Assembly (NCBI GenBank): GCA_902773195.1
Contig: CACYDL010000016.1
Span: forward strand, 1-12,525
DNA length: 12,525 nt
Origin: an uncultured Lachnospiraceae bacterium
Lineage (GTDB): Bacteria > Bacillota_A > Clostridia > Lachnospirales > Lachnospiraceae
Direction of reading: 5' to 3'
The position numbers and the translations under genes are program-made. The notes under the pieces were generated by a model, which was not told the DNA's origin, did no database searches, and saw only the letters and a list, made by a program, of their open reading frames with translations. Below, piece by piece: positions 6,193-12,461 of this stretch; position 1 is the first letter of the stretch; every line of letters begins with the position of its first letter.

Positions 6193-7132
6193 CTTCGTAG
6201 ATATCCTCCAACTTCGGATAGGGGCTGTCGATCGCGAACCTGACGGCTTTTTCCAGGATCTCGTCCGTCTTCTTCTCCAGCGCGGCGATCTCCTCCTCTG
6301 TCATGAGACCGCGCGAGAGCACTTTCTTTTTGTGCAGCGCGATGGGATCCAGCTGCTTCCAGTAGCTGATCTCCTCCTTCGTGCGGTACTGGTTTCCGTC
6401 GGACTTGCTGTGTCCGGAGATGCGGTACGTGTTTTCGACGATCAAAGAAGGCTCGGACGTGGACGACGTGTATTCTCTCGCCTCGGTCACCGTGTTCCAC
6501 ACCTCCTCGGCGTCGTTTCCGTCCACCGTCCAGGACCGCATTCCGTATGGAATCGCCCGGTCCGCGATGTTGGTGTCCCGCATCACCTTCGAGATATGGG
6601 TGCTCATGCCGTAGAGGTTGTTCGTACAGACAAAAAGCACCGGCAGCCGCCAGACGGATGCCAGGTTCATGGACTCGTGGAAAATGCCCTCGTTTGTCGC
6701 GCCGTCTCCGAAAAACGCCAGAGACACCGCGTCCTCCCCCCGGTGCCTGTGGGCGAAGGCCGCGCCGCAGGCGAGCGCCGCGGAGGGCCCGACGATGCCG
6801 TTCGTCCCCATCGCGCCGACGCTCTTGTCGGCGATGTGCATGGAGCCGCCGTGTCCCTTGCAGACGCCGGTGGCCTTGCCGAAGATCTCCGCCATCATGC
6901 CGTTGACGTCGACGCCCTTGGAAATAGAGGCCCCGTGCCCCCTGTGGGTCGCGAACATGTCGTCGCCGGGCCGCAGGGCCAGGCAGGTCCCCGCGCTGGC
7001 CGCCTCCTCGCCGATCCCCAGGTGCGTTGTCCCGTGAATCATGCCGAGCGAGAAGTAATACTGCACGTTCTCCTCAAATTTCCGGCACAAAAGCATCTTC
7101 TCCAGAAGCTGTGACGCAAGCTGTTTATCCAT
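6176..7132 (-). CDS. acoA: TPP-dependent acetoin/2-oxoacid dehydrogenase E1 alpha subunit
   Basis: This is the thiamine-diphosphate binding half of E1. Numbered from the chosen start, the 318 residues contain the ThDP/Mg motif GDGATNEG...NN (142-148 and 171-172), the GHGGSMHIAD stretch (94-102) and the active-site loop TYRISGHSKSD with His241. The GHSKSD/YRTKEEI wording is typical of AcoA-like proteins. The reading frame can be opened further upstream to 7174, but the ATG at 7132 has AGGAA just before it and gives the family N-terminus MDKQL. At that start the gene overlaps the dxr stop by 8 bases (ATGGATAA), so it is coupled to dxr. No promoter is seen between them. Substrate (pyruvate, acetoin or other) is unresolved. 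Confidence 0.93.
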   Translation of the reverse strand: MDKQLASQLLEKMLLCRKFEENVQYYFSLGMIHGTTHLGIGEEAASAGTCLALRPGDDMFATHRGHGASISKGVDVNGMMAEIFGKATGVCKGHGGSMHIADKSVGAMGTNGIVGPSAALACGAAFAHRHRGEDAVSLAFFGDGATNEGIFHESMNLASVWRLPVLFVCTNNLYGMSTHISKVMRDTNIADRAIPYGMRSWTVDGNDAEEVWNTVTEAREYTSSTSEPSLIVENTYRISGHSKSDGNQYRTKEEISYWKQLDPIALHKKKVLSRGLMTEEEIAALEKKTDEILEKAVRFAIDSPYPKLEDIYEDVYAE

Positions 7133-8273
7133 ATCGTTCCTCACAAAGGGCGTTGATCTCGGACTGGAGGGCAAGGATCTCCTCCACGCCGGGATTCTCC
7201 ACCACCTGATGCCGTCCCATCATGTCCTCAATGACTTCGTAGATATCGCAGAATCCGATTCTGCGCGCGCGGAAGGCGGCGTTGGCCCACTCGTTCGCGG
7301 CGTTGAACACGCCGGTCATGGAGCCTCCCGCCCTGACCGCCTCATAGGCCAGGGGAAGTCCCCGCAGGTTCGAGGTGTCGGGAACGTCCAGCTCGATCGA
7401 GCGAAGGGCCCTGAAATCCAGCGGTTTCGCCGGCGACGGCAGGTGGTCCGGCCACGTCAGGGCGTACTGTATCGGGATCCTCATATCGGACACCGCCATC
7501 TGGGCAATCACCGAGCAGTCCTCGTACTCCACGGCGGAGTGAATGACGCTCTGGGGCTGGATCACGACCTCGACCTGATCGGGGGAGACGTCGAACAGCC
7601 GGCAGGCCTCGATCACCTCGAGCCCCTTGTTGACCATCGTGGCGGAATCCACCGTGATCTTCGGTCCCATCGACCACGTGGGATGCGCGAGGGCGTCCTC
7701 CACGGTCACCGACCTCAGCTGCTCCTTCGTGCGCCCCCGGAACGGACCGCCCGAGGCCGTCAGGAGAATTCTCCGGATGCGGGAGTCCCCGCGGCCCTGG
7801 AGCGCCTGAAAGATCGCGGAGTGCTCCGAATCCACCGGCAGGATCCTGACGCCGAGCCGCGCGGCCAGCGGCATGATAATATGACCTGCCGTCACGCAGG
7901 TCTCCTTGTTGGCAAGGGCGATATCCTTGCCGGCCTCCATCGCCGCGATGGTGGGCCTGATTCCGATCATTCCGACGATCGCCGTCACAACCACATCCGC
8001 GGACGGCAGGGCGCACATCTCGATGAGGCCCTCCATCCCGGAGACAACCTTGACGTCCGTATCCGCCAGGCGCGTCCTCAGCTCAGAGGCGGCCTCTTCG
8101 CTGTACACGGCCGCCATCTCCGGACGAAACTCCCGCGCCTGCTTCTCCAGCAGGTCGATCCGGCCGCCGCACCCGATGGCAGCGACCTTCAGCCGGTCGG
8201 GATGCATCCGCGCCACGTCCAGCGTCTGCGTCCCGATCGACCCCGTCGATCCCAGAACCGATATCCGTTTCAT
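7125..8273 (-). CDS. dxr: 1-deoxy-D-xylulose-5-phosphate reductoisomerase
   Basis: DXR (IspC) converts 1-deoxyxylulose 5-phosphate to 2-C-methylerythritol 4-phosphate with NADPH, the first committed step of the MEP isoprenoid pathway. The 382 residues are the normal length. The NADPH motif GSTGSIGTQTLD is at 8-19 and LANKETCVTAG at 120-130. Metal ligands lie in PVDSEHSA (Asp148, Glu150) and NKGLE (Glu219), with TASGGPF (172-178) and HPTWSMGPKITVDSATMVNK (197-216) between them. The ATG overlaps the frr stop codon as TGATG. Dxr usually follows cdsA in Firmicutes; here it precedes the dehydrogenase genes and cdsA lies over 4.6 kb downstream. Confidence 0.97.
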   Translation of the reverse strand: MKRISVLGSTGSIGTQTLDVARMHPDRLKVAAIGCGGRIDLLEKQAREFRPEMAAVYSEEAASELRTRLADTDVKVVSGMEGLIEMCALPSADVVVTAIVGMIGIRPTIAAMEAGKDIALANKETCVTAGHIIMPLAARLGVRILPVDSEHSAIFQALQGRGDSRIRRILLTASGGPFRGRTKEQLRSVTVEDALAHPTWSMGPKITVDSATMVNKGLEVIEACRLFDVSPDQVEVVIQPQSVIHSAVEYEDCSVIAQMAVSDMRIPIQYALTWPDHLPSPAKPLDFRALRSIELDVPDTSNLRGLPLAYEAVRAGGSMTGVFNAANEWANAAFRARRIGFCDIYEVIEDMMGRHQVVENPGVEEILALQSEINALCEERYG

Positions 8274-8827
8274 CAGATCGTCATCAGCTCCTTTGTTTTG
8301 ACATCGATCATCTCGTCGATCTTCTTGACGTACCGGTCCGTCGCCTTCTGAAGGATGTCCTCCTCGTCGGCGATCTCGTCCTCGGAGACTTCCTCCGACT
8401 TCTTCAGCTTCTTGAGCTGGTCGTTGCCGTCCCGGCGGATGTTGCGGACCGCGACCTTGGCGGCTTCGCCCTTCTTCTTCACGTCCTTGACCAGCTGCTT
8501 TCTGCGCTCCTCGGTGAGCTCCGGGAACACGAGGCGGATGACGTGTCCGTCGTCGCTGGGATTGATGCCGATATCCGACATCTGGATCGCCTTGGTGATC
8601 GGCTTGACCATCTTCGGCTCCCAGGGGGAGATGGTGATCATTCTCGCCTCGGGGACCTGCACGTTGGCGACCTGCTGGATCCCGGTCGGAGAACCGTAGT
8701 AATCCACGGTGATCTTGTCAAGAACATGCGGATTGGCACGGCCGGCACGGATCCACTGAAGCTCATTCTCCAGGTTCTTAAGGCTCTTCTCCATCTTGTC
8801 TTCGTAAACTTTGGATCTCTCGCTCAT
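8273..8827 (-). CDS. frr: ribosome recycling factor
   Basis: RRF, with EF-G, splits post-termination ribosomes in the cytoplasm. The 184 residues match the usual 185. The N-terminal helix (KMEKSLKNLENELQWIRAGRANP, split near residues 11-33), the domain II segment VDYYGSPTGIQQVANV, and the C-terminal helical part with RLVFPELTEERRKQLVK and RNIRRDGND are all characteristic. ATG start with GGGAGGAGGT 8 bases upstream. It lies 176 bases after pyrH and overlaps dxr by one base. Confidence 0.97.
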   Translation of the reverse strand: MSERSKVYEDKMEKSLKNLENELQWIRAGRANPHVLDKITVDYYGSPTGIQQVANVQVPEARMITISPWEPKMVKPITKAIQMSDIGINPSDDGHVIRLVFPELTEERRKQLVKDVKKKGEAAKVAVRNIRRDGNDQLKKLKKSEEVSEDEIADEEDILQKATDRYVKKIDEMIDVKTKELMTI

Positions 8828-8922
8828 AAATAAGACCTCCTCCCGGAATTCAGATTCCGAATGTGACTTACTGTTTCCGGATGCGAAGCATGGAACCCTC
8901 CTGCTCTCGTATCCGGGAACAT
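8824..8922 (-). CDS. possible 32-codon small ORF ending on the frr start
   Basis: An ATG at 8922-8920 is preceded by AGGAG with a 7-base spacer. The frame stays open for 32 codons and its TGA (8826-8824) overlaps the frr ATG as ATGA. Nothing in the peptide is recognisable: it has no hydrophobic segment and no run of one amino acid. Codon third positions are only about half G or C, less than in the neighbouring genes, so chance is a real alternative. If translated it would couple ribosomes into frr. Confidence 0.25.
   Translation of the reverse strand: MFPDTRAGGFHASHPETVSHIRNLNSGRRSYL
8835..8844 (-). promoter_or_regulatory. strong ribosome binding site of frr
   Basis: GGGAGGAGGT lies 7-8 bases before the frr ATG and is one of the best matches to the anti-Shine-Dalgarno sequence in the window. 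A small CGGAAT/ATTCCG hairpin (8845-8860) sits immediately upstream of it. Confidence 0.75.
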
Positions 8923-9003
8923 GCTTCCGCTCCTCTGCTATAAAACCGGCCGCCCGGCAAAAGGCGCCGTATCCTGCAAATCCGGGGACCCGGCCTCGCC
9001 CTG

Positions 9004-9705
9004 TCAGCCGGACACCGTCACCCTCGTGCCTTCCACCGTTCCCCTCGCGGCGTTCAGAATGCTGTCCTTTCCCGCGAGGCCGAAAACCAGCATCGGCATC
9101 CGGTTCTCTTTGGCAATGACCGCCGCGGCGCCGTCGACGACGCCCAGGCCCTGCGCCACCACCTCGTCGATGGTGATCTCGTCGTATTTCCTGGCGTCGG
9201 GATTCGTCCTGGGATCGCTGTCGTAGACGCCGTCCACGGCCTTAGCGAGCAGGATCTCATCCGCCTCCATCTCCACGGCCCGGAGAACGACGCCCGTATC
9301 CGTGGAGAAATAGGGATGGCCGGTGCCTCCCGCAAAGAATACCACGCTTCCGCTCTCAAGAGCGCTCACGGCGGCGTCCTTGGAAAACAGCTCCGTGAAG
9401 GCGCCGACCTGGAACGGGGTCATCACCTTCGTCTTCATCCCGCAGGAGCGGAATATCTCGGACACATAGATGCAGTTCATCACCGTCGCGAGCATGCCGA
9501 TCTGGTCGGCCTTGGTCCTGTCGATGGCGTTTGAGGAGCGGCCCCGCCAGAAGTTTCCGCCGCCGATGACGATGGCGATCTGGATCCCCTCCTTCAGCAT
9601 CTCCTTCACCTGGCCGGCGACGCCCTTCACGGTCTCCTCGTCGAAGCCGGTCTTCTTCTCTCCCGCCAGCGCTTCTCCGCTCAGTTTCAGAAGTACCCTT
9701 CTCAT
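9004..9705 (-). CDS. pyrH: UMP kinase
   Basis: PyrH phosphorylates UMP to UDP in pyrimidine nucleotide synthesis. It is a hexameric amino-acid-kinase-fold enzyme in the cytoplasm, usually activated by GTP and inhibited by UTP. The 233 residues begin MRRVLLKLSGEALAGE and contain IGGGNFWRGR (about 47-56), the uridylate-kinase stretch FFAGGTGHPYFSTDT, and KAVDGVYDSDPR with NPDAR. The frame can be extended to a GTG at 9780, but the ATG at 9705 has GGAGGGAG five to eight bases upstream and gives the conserved N-terminus. It is the first gene of the long operon, with its own promoter; rpsB and tsf, its usual upstream partners, are not here. Confidence 0.97.
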   Translation of the reverse strand: MRRVLLKLSGEALAGEKKTGFDEETVKGVAGQVKEMLKEGIQIAIVIGGGNFWRGRSSNAIDRTKADQIGMLATVMNCIYVSEIFRSCGMKTKVMTPFQVGAFTELFSKDAAVSALESGSVVFFAGGTGHPYFSTDTGVVLRAVEMEADEILLAKAVDGVYDSDPRTNPDARKYDEITIDEVVAQGLGVVDGAAAVIAKENRMPMLVFGLAGKDSILNAARGTVEGTRVTVSG

Positions 9706-9820
9706 GTCTCCCTCCGATTCAAGTATTGTCAGTGTGCCGGGGCCGGGGAATACAGACGTTTTTTCCGAAACGGCAGGCACTCCGAAGGCGCGGGGAGCCT
9801 GACCGTCCCCGGCCCGTTAT
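9706..9820 (-). promoter_or_regulatory. structured 5' leader of pyrH
   Basis: The expected transcript has about 115 untranslated bases. A perfect 10-base inverted repeat, GGGCCGGGGA (9815-9806) and TCCCCGGCCC (9749-9740), encloses a smaller hairpin (CAGGC 9801-9797 with GCCTG 9778-9774, extended by CTCC/GGAG). The ribosome binding site (9715-9708) lies outside the long stem. No T tract follows, so it is not an obvious attenuator. It matches no riboswitch class that I recognise. Confidence 0.45.
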
Positions 9821-9826
9821 CCAGAT

Positions 9827-9855
9827 ATTATACCATACATGAGGAAAGATGTCGT
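9827..9855 (-). promoter_or_regulatory. promoter of the pyrH-rseP operon
   Basis: TATAAT (9832-9827) is preceded by TGG, giving an extended -10 element. Seventeen bases further up is a weak -35, ACGACA (9855-9850), with four of six consensus matches. Transcription should begin near 9820. It lies between the nrdR terminator and pyrH. Confidence 0.75.
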
Positions 9856-9890
9856 GCAGAGTTTCCGCCGCGCCCATTTTCTCTCCCACG

Positions 9891-9922
9891 AAAAAAAGCC
9901 GCCCGCCTGCGCGGACGGCTTT
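9891..9922 (-). terminator. rho-independent terminator after nrdR
   Basis: A 12-bp stem (9922-9911 with 9906-9895, one U·G pair) with a 4-base loop runs into seven consecutive Ts on the minus strand (9897-9891). It lies about 40 bases after the nrdR stop and separates the ftsZ-nrdR unit from the pyrH operon. A shorter CCGGAG/CTCCGG hairpin (9939-9955) lies between it and the stop codon. Confidence 0.93.
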
Positions 9923-9963
9923 CCCGTCTCATCGTAAACCGGAGTCCCGCTCCGGCCGGAGCG

Positions 9964-10413
9964 TCACTGGAGAAACGTCTTCAGCTCCTCCATGAACGTC
10001 TCCACGTCCTTGAATTCCCGGTAGACGCTGGCGAACCTCACGTAGGCCACCGCGTCCAGATCCTTGATCCGTGAGATCACCATCTCGCCGATCTTGGTGC
10101 TGGGAATCTCCCGCTCTCCGAAATTGTAGACCTCCGTCTCGACGGAGTCCACAAGGTCGTGAATCTGCTGGGCGGAAATCGGCCTCTTGTGGCACGCGCG
10201 AAGTACGCCCGACTCGATCTTGGAGCGGTCAAACAGTTCTCTGTTTTTATCTTTTTTGATGACAACCAACGGAACGGTCTCCACTCTCTCATAGGAGGTG
10301 AAGCGCTTCCCGCAGTCGTCGCAGACTCTCCTGCGCCGGATCGAGGAATTGTCATCGACCGGACGGGAATCCACGACCCGGGTATCCGGATTGCCGCAGT
10401 AGGGACATTTCAT
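9964..10413 (-). CDS. nrdR: transcriptional repressor NrdR
   Basis: NrdR senses ATP/dATP and represses ribonucleotide reductase genes by binding paired NrdR boxes. The 149 residues have the zinc ribbon C3-x2-C6 and C31-x2-C34 with the basic run RRRR (26-29), then an ATP-cone domain (about 49-139) that opens PLVVIKKDKNRE. Length and layout are standard. The ATG overlaps the ftsZ stop as TGATG, so the two are translated together. No ribonucleotide reductase gene is in the window. Confidence 0.97.
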   Translation of the reverse strand: MKCPYCGNPDTRVVDSRPVDDNSSIRRRRVCDDCGKRFTSYERVETVPLVVIKKDKNRELFDRSKIESGVLRACHKRPISAQQIHDLVDSVETEVYNFGEREIPSTKIGEMVISRIKDLDAVAYVRFASVYREFKDVETFMEELKTFLQ

Positions 10414-11588
10414 CAGCGATTCCTGTTCTTAAGGAAATCCGGGATCTGAATATCCCGCTTTTCCACCGTGCTCTGAACCTTCGGCTGCTGCAGGGACATC
10501 GGGGCCGTCTGAACCCTCGGAGGCGTCTGATTCAGGAAGTCCGGATTCGAGAAGCTGCGGAAGGTGGGCATCGGCTGCGTGCGGACGCGGTCCTGCGTCC
10601 TCGAGGACGACTTGCTCTCTTCCTTGCTCTTCTTCTCGCTGTCCTGGAGGCCCGTCGCGATCACGGTGATCTTGCAGGCGTCCACCTCGGAGTCGTCATA
10701 CATCGCGCCGAAAATGATGTTGGCCTCGTCGCCCACCATCTGCTGGACGTAGCTCGCCGCGTCGTTGGCGTCCATGAGGGAGATATCCCCGCGGATATTG
10801 ATGATGACGTTTCTGGCGCCCTGGATCGAGGTCTCGAGCAGCGGGCTGGCGACCGCCTGCTGGACCGCCTCGAGGGCCTTGTCGTCGCCCTTCGCCTCAC
10901 CGATACCGATGTGGGCGATGCCGCCGTTGGTCATGACAGTCTGGACGTCCGCGAAGTCGAGGTTGATCAGAGCGGGCTGATTGATCAGGTCCGTGATTCC
11001 CTGCACGGCCTGCTGCAGTACTTCGTCCGCCTTCTTGAGGGCCTCCGGCATCGTCGTTCTTCTGTCGACGATATCAAGGAGCCGGTCATTGGGGATCACG
11101 ATCAGGGTGTCCACGTTCTGGGACAGCTTGTCGATGCCGCGGAGGGCGTTCTCCATGCGCTTGTTCGCCTCGAAGCGGAAGGGCTTCGTGACGACGCCGA
11201 CCGTGAGGCAGCCGAGCTCCTTCGCGATGCTCGCGACCACGGGCGCGCCGCCCGTTCCGGTTCCGCCGCCCATACCGCAGGTGACAAAGACCATGTCCGC
11301 TCCTGACAGAGTCTGCTTGATCTCCTCGGAGCTCTCGGTCGCTGCCTGTTCTCCGATCTCAGGCTTGGCACCGGCGCCGAGTCCCTTGGTGACCTTCTCG
11401 CCGATCTGGACGATCGTCGGGGCCTTGCACATCGAAAGCGCCTGCTTGTCGGTATTGACTCCCACAAATTCAACGCCGCCGATAGTCTCATCGACCATGC
11501 GGTTGACCGCGTTATTGCCGGCGCCGCCGACGCCGACCACTATGATTCGAGCCTCAGACTCGAGCTCGTTGGAAGTAATTTCTAACAA
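10413..11588 (-). CDS. ftsZ: cell division protein FtsZ
   Basis: FtsZ is the tubulin-like GTPase that forms the division ring. From the chosen start there are 391 residues. The N-terminus is [10 protein letters not shown], then [17 protein letters not shown] (15-31), the GTP loop GGGTGTG (107-113), the T7 loop NLDFADV (209-215), a variable linker, and the C-terminal partner-binding tail [12 protein letters not shown] (380-391). The start is TTG at 11588: AAGGAGG lies 5 bases upstream and the resulting N-terminus fits the family. An in-frame extension to a TTG at 11648 lacks a ribosome binding site and would add 20 unfamiliar residues. A good promoter lies at 11666-11694, and nrdR overlaps the end. 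Confidence 0.97.
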   Translation of the reverse strand: MLEITSNELESEARIIVVGVGGAGNNAVNRMVDETIGGVEFVGVNTDKQALSMCKAPTIVQIGEKVTKGLGAGAKPEIGEQAATESSEEIKQTLSGADMVFVTCGMGGGTGTGGAPVVASIAKELGCLTVGVVTKPFRFEANKRMENALRGIDKLSQNVDTLIVIPNDRLLDIVDRRTTMPEALKKADEVLQQAVQGITDLINQPALINLDFADVQTVMTNGGIAHIGIGEAKGDDKALEAVQQAVASPLLETSIQGARNVIINIRGDISLMDANDAASYVQQMVGDEANIIFGAMYDDSEVDACKITVIATGLQDSEKKSKEESKSSSRTQDRVRTQPMPTFRSFSNPDFLNQTPPRVQTAPMSLQQPKVQSTVEKRDIQIPDFLKNRNR

Positions 11589-11593
11589 GGTGT

Positions 11594-11600
11594 CCTCCTT
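11594..11600 (-). promoter_or_regulatory. ribosome binding site fixing the TTG start of ftsZ
   Basis: AAGGAGG is a perfect Shine-Dalgarno core, 5 bases before TTG at 11588-11586. No ATG with a usable ribosome binding site exists nearby in this frame. Confidence 0.85.
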
Positions 11601-11616
11601 CTTTCCTCTGTCCGGA

Positions 11617-11677
11617 ACATAATATATAGAATTGCGCGGATCGCACAATGAGTCAACATAAAGTAATGATATAGTGT
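11617..11677 (-). promoter_or_regulatory. two possible NrdR-box-like sites at the ftsZ-nrdR promoter
   Basis: Compared with the NrdR box pattern ACACWATATATWGTGT, ATTCTATATATTATGT (11632-11617) matches about 13 of 16 positions. ACACTATATCATTACT (11677-11662), which overlaps the -10 box, matches about 11. Their centres are 45 bases apart, which is not the usual spacing of NrdR box pairs (about three helical turns or fewer). The AT-rich setting makes chance matches likely. Confidence 0.3.
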
Positions 11678-11694
11678 TTAAAGGCTTTTATCAA
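11666..11694 (-). promoter_or_regulatory. sigma-A-type promoter of ftsZ-nrdR
   Basis: TTGATA (11694-11689), 17 bases, then TATCAT (11671-11666): five of six matches in each box at the ideal spacing. Transcription should begin near 11659, leaving a leader of about 70 bases before the ftsZ start. It lies directly after the ftsQ stop codon in a short AT-rich stretch. Confidence 0.8.
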
Positions 11695-11711
11695 GATTTT
11701 TTTTTAAAATC

Positions 11712-12461
11712 TCACGAGGTGGGATCAAAAATCAGCCCGTTCTGGGAGCCGTCGTAATTCTCGAGATGGAGCGTCCCGCTGTAGCCCGCTTTCAGCTCGT
11801 CGATCACTCCGGACAGCTCCCGCAGCCTCATCTCGAGCTTTTCTCCGCTCCCCATCAGAACCTTTACGCTCCCGTACACAAGCGTCATGGCACTGTCGCT
11901 GCCGAACACGACCTTGTCGGGAATCATCTCCTCCCTGACGTCGATCCGGTTCTTCAGCATCCCCAGCATCGAAAAAATCTTCGTGTTCGTGATGGGCAGA
12001 TACCTCATGGTCTCCGCCTCCGCCAGAAGCTCCAGGCCCTCCACCGGAGGAATGCCGTCCCCGCCGAGGGGCGAGGCGGAAGAGGCGAGCACCTCCCCCG
12101 ACGTGTCAAAGTAATACCAGACGCCTCCGGATTCCACCCTTCCGACGAAGGGCCTCTCCTCCACGACGACGCGCACGCTGTCTCGGCCCGTGACGGTGAC
12201 CTTCAGCCGGTCCGCGAAGCCTTCTCCTTCCACCCTCCTGCCGTTGTTGAGAAGCATCGTCAGCAGCGTGTTCCCGAGGACGGGTCTCTGCAGAAGGATC
12301 TCCGTGATCTCGGAGGGGGCGCTGTGGATATTCCCGGACACGACGACGGTCCTGAGCCGGAAAACCGCGAAAAACAGGACGACGGCAAGAACGGCAAGGA
12401 TCACTGCCGCAATCCGCCTCCCGACCTGTCTCCGAAATCTTTTAGATCTTTTCCCTGACAT
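11712..12461 (-). CDS. ftsQ: cell division protein FtsQ/DivIB
   Basis: FtsQ/DivIB is a bitopic membrane protein of the divisome that bridges FtsL/FtsB-DivIC and the septal synthase. The 249 residues have a short basic cytoplasmic start (1-15, KRSKRFRRQVGRR), one membrane segment (about 16-36) and a POTRA-type domain opening LRTVVVSGNIHSAPSEI (37-53). A beta domain follows, with VEERPFVG and WYYFDTSGEVL. Position directly before ftsZ supports the call. The start is the only ATG after an in-frame stop. Its nearest purine-rich site (GAGGGGAG, 12484-12477) is 15 bases away, so translation may depend on the upstream gene. Confidence 0.9.
   Translation of the reverse strand: MSGKRSKRFRRQVGRRIAAVILAVLAVVLFFAVFRLRTVVVSGNIHSAPSEITEILLQRPVLGNTLLTMLLNNGRRVEGEGFADRLKVTVTGRDSVRVVVEERPFVGRVESGGVWYYFDTSGEVLASSASPLGGDGIPPVEGLELLAEAETMRYLPITNTKIFSMLGMLKNRIDVREEMIPDKVVFGSDSAMTLVYGSVKVLMGSGEKLEMRLRELSGVIDELKAGYSGTLHLENYDGSQNGLIFDPTS

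Noticed and set aside
7133..7174. 14-residue N-terminal extension of E1 alpha
   Set aside because: It would deepen the overlap with dxr, while the ATG at 7132 has AGGAA upstream and the expected N-terminus.
8940..8964. CCGG/CCGG hairpin followed by TTTTA after pyrH as a terminator
   Set aside because: A 4-bp stem and a short T run are too weak; frr lacks a convincing promoter of its own and is probably read from pyrH.
9706..9780. 25-residue N-terminal extension of PyrH from a GTG
   Set aside because: The ATG at 9705 has a strong ribosome binding site and gives the conserved PyrH N-terminus; the extension lies in the structured leader.
11589..11648. 20-residue N-terminal extension of FtsZ from an upstream TTG
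   Set aside because: No ribosome binding site, and the family N-terminus starts at the downstream TTG.
11694..11712. AGATTTT/AAAATCT inverted repeat at the ftsQ stop as a terminator
   Set aside because: The stem is only A-T pairs and no T tract follows it on the minus strand; it overlaps the ftsZ promoter -35 instead.
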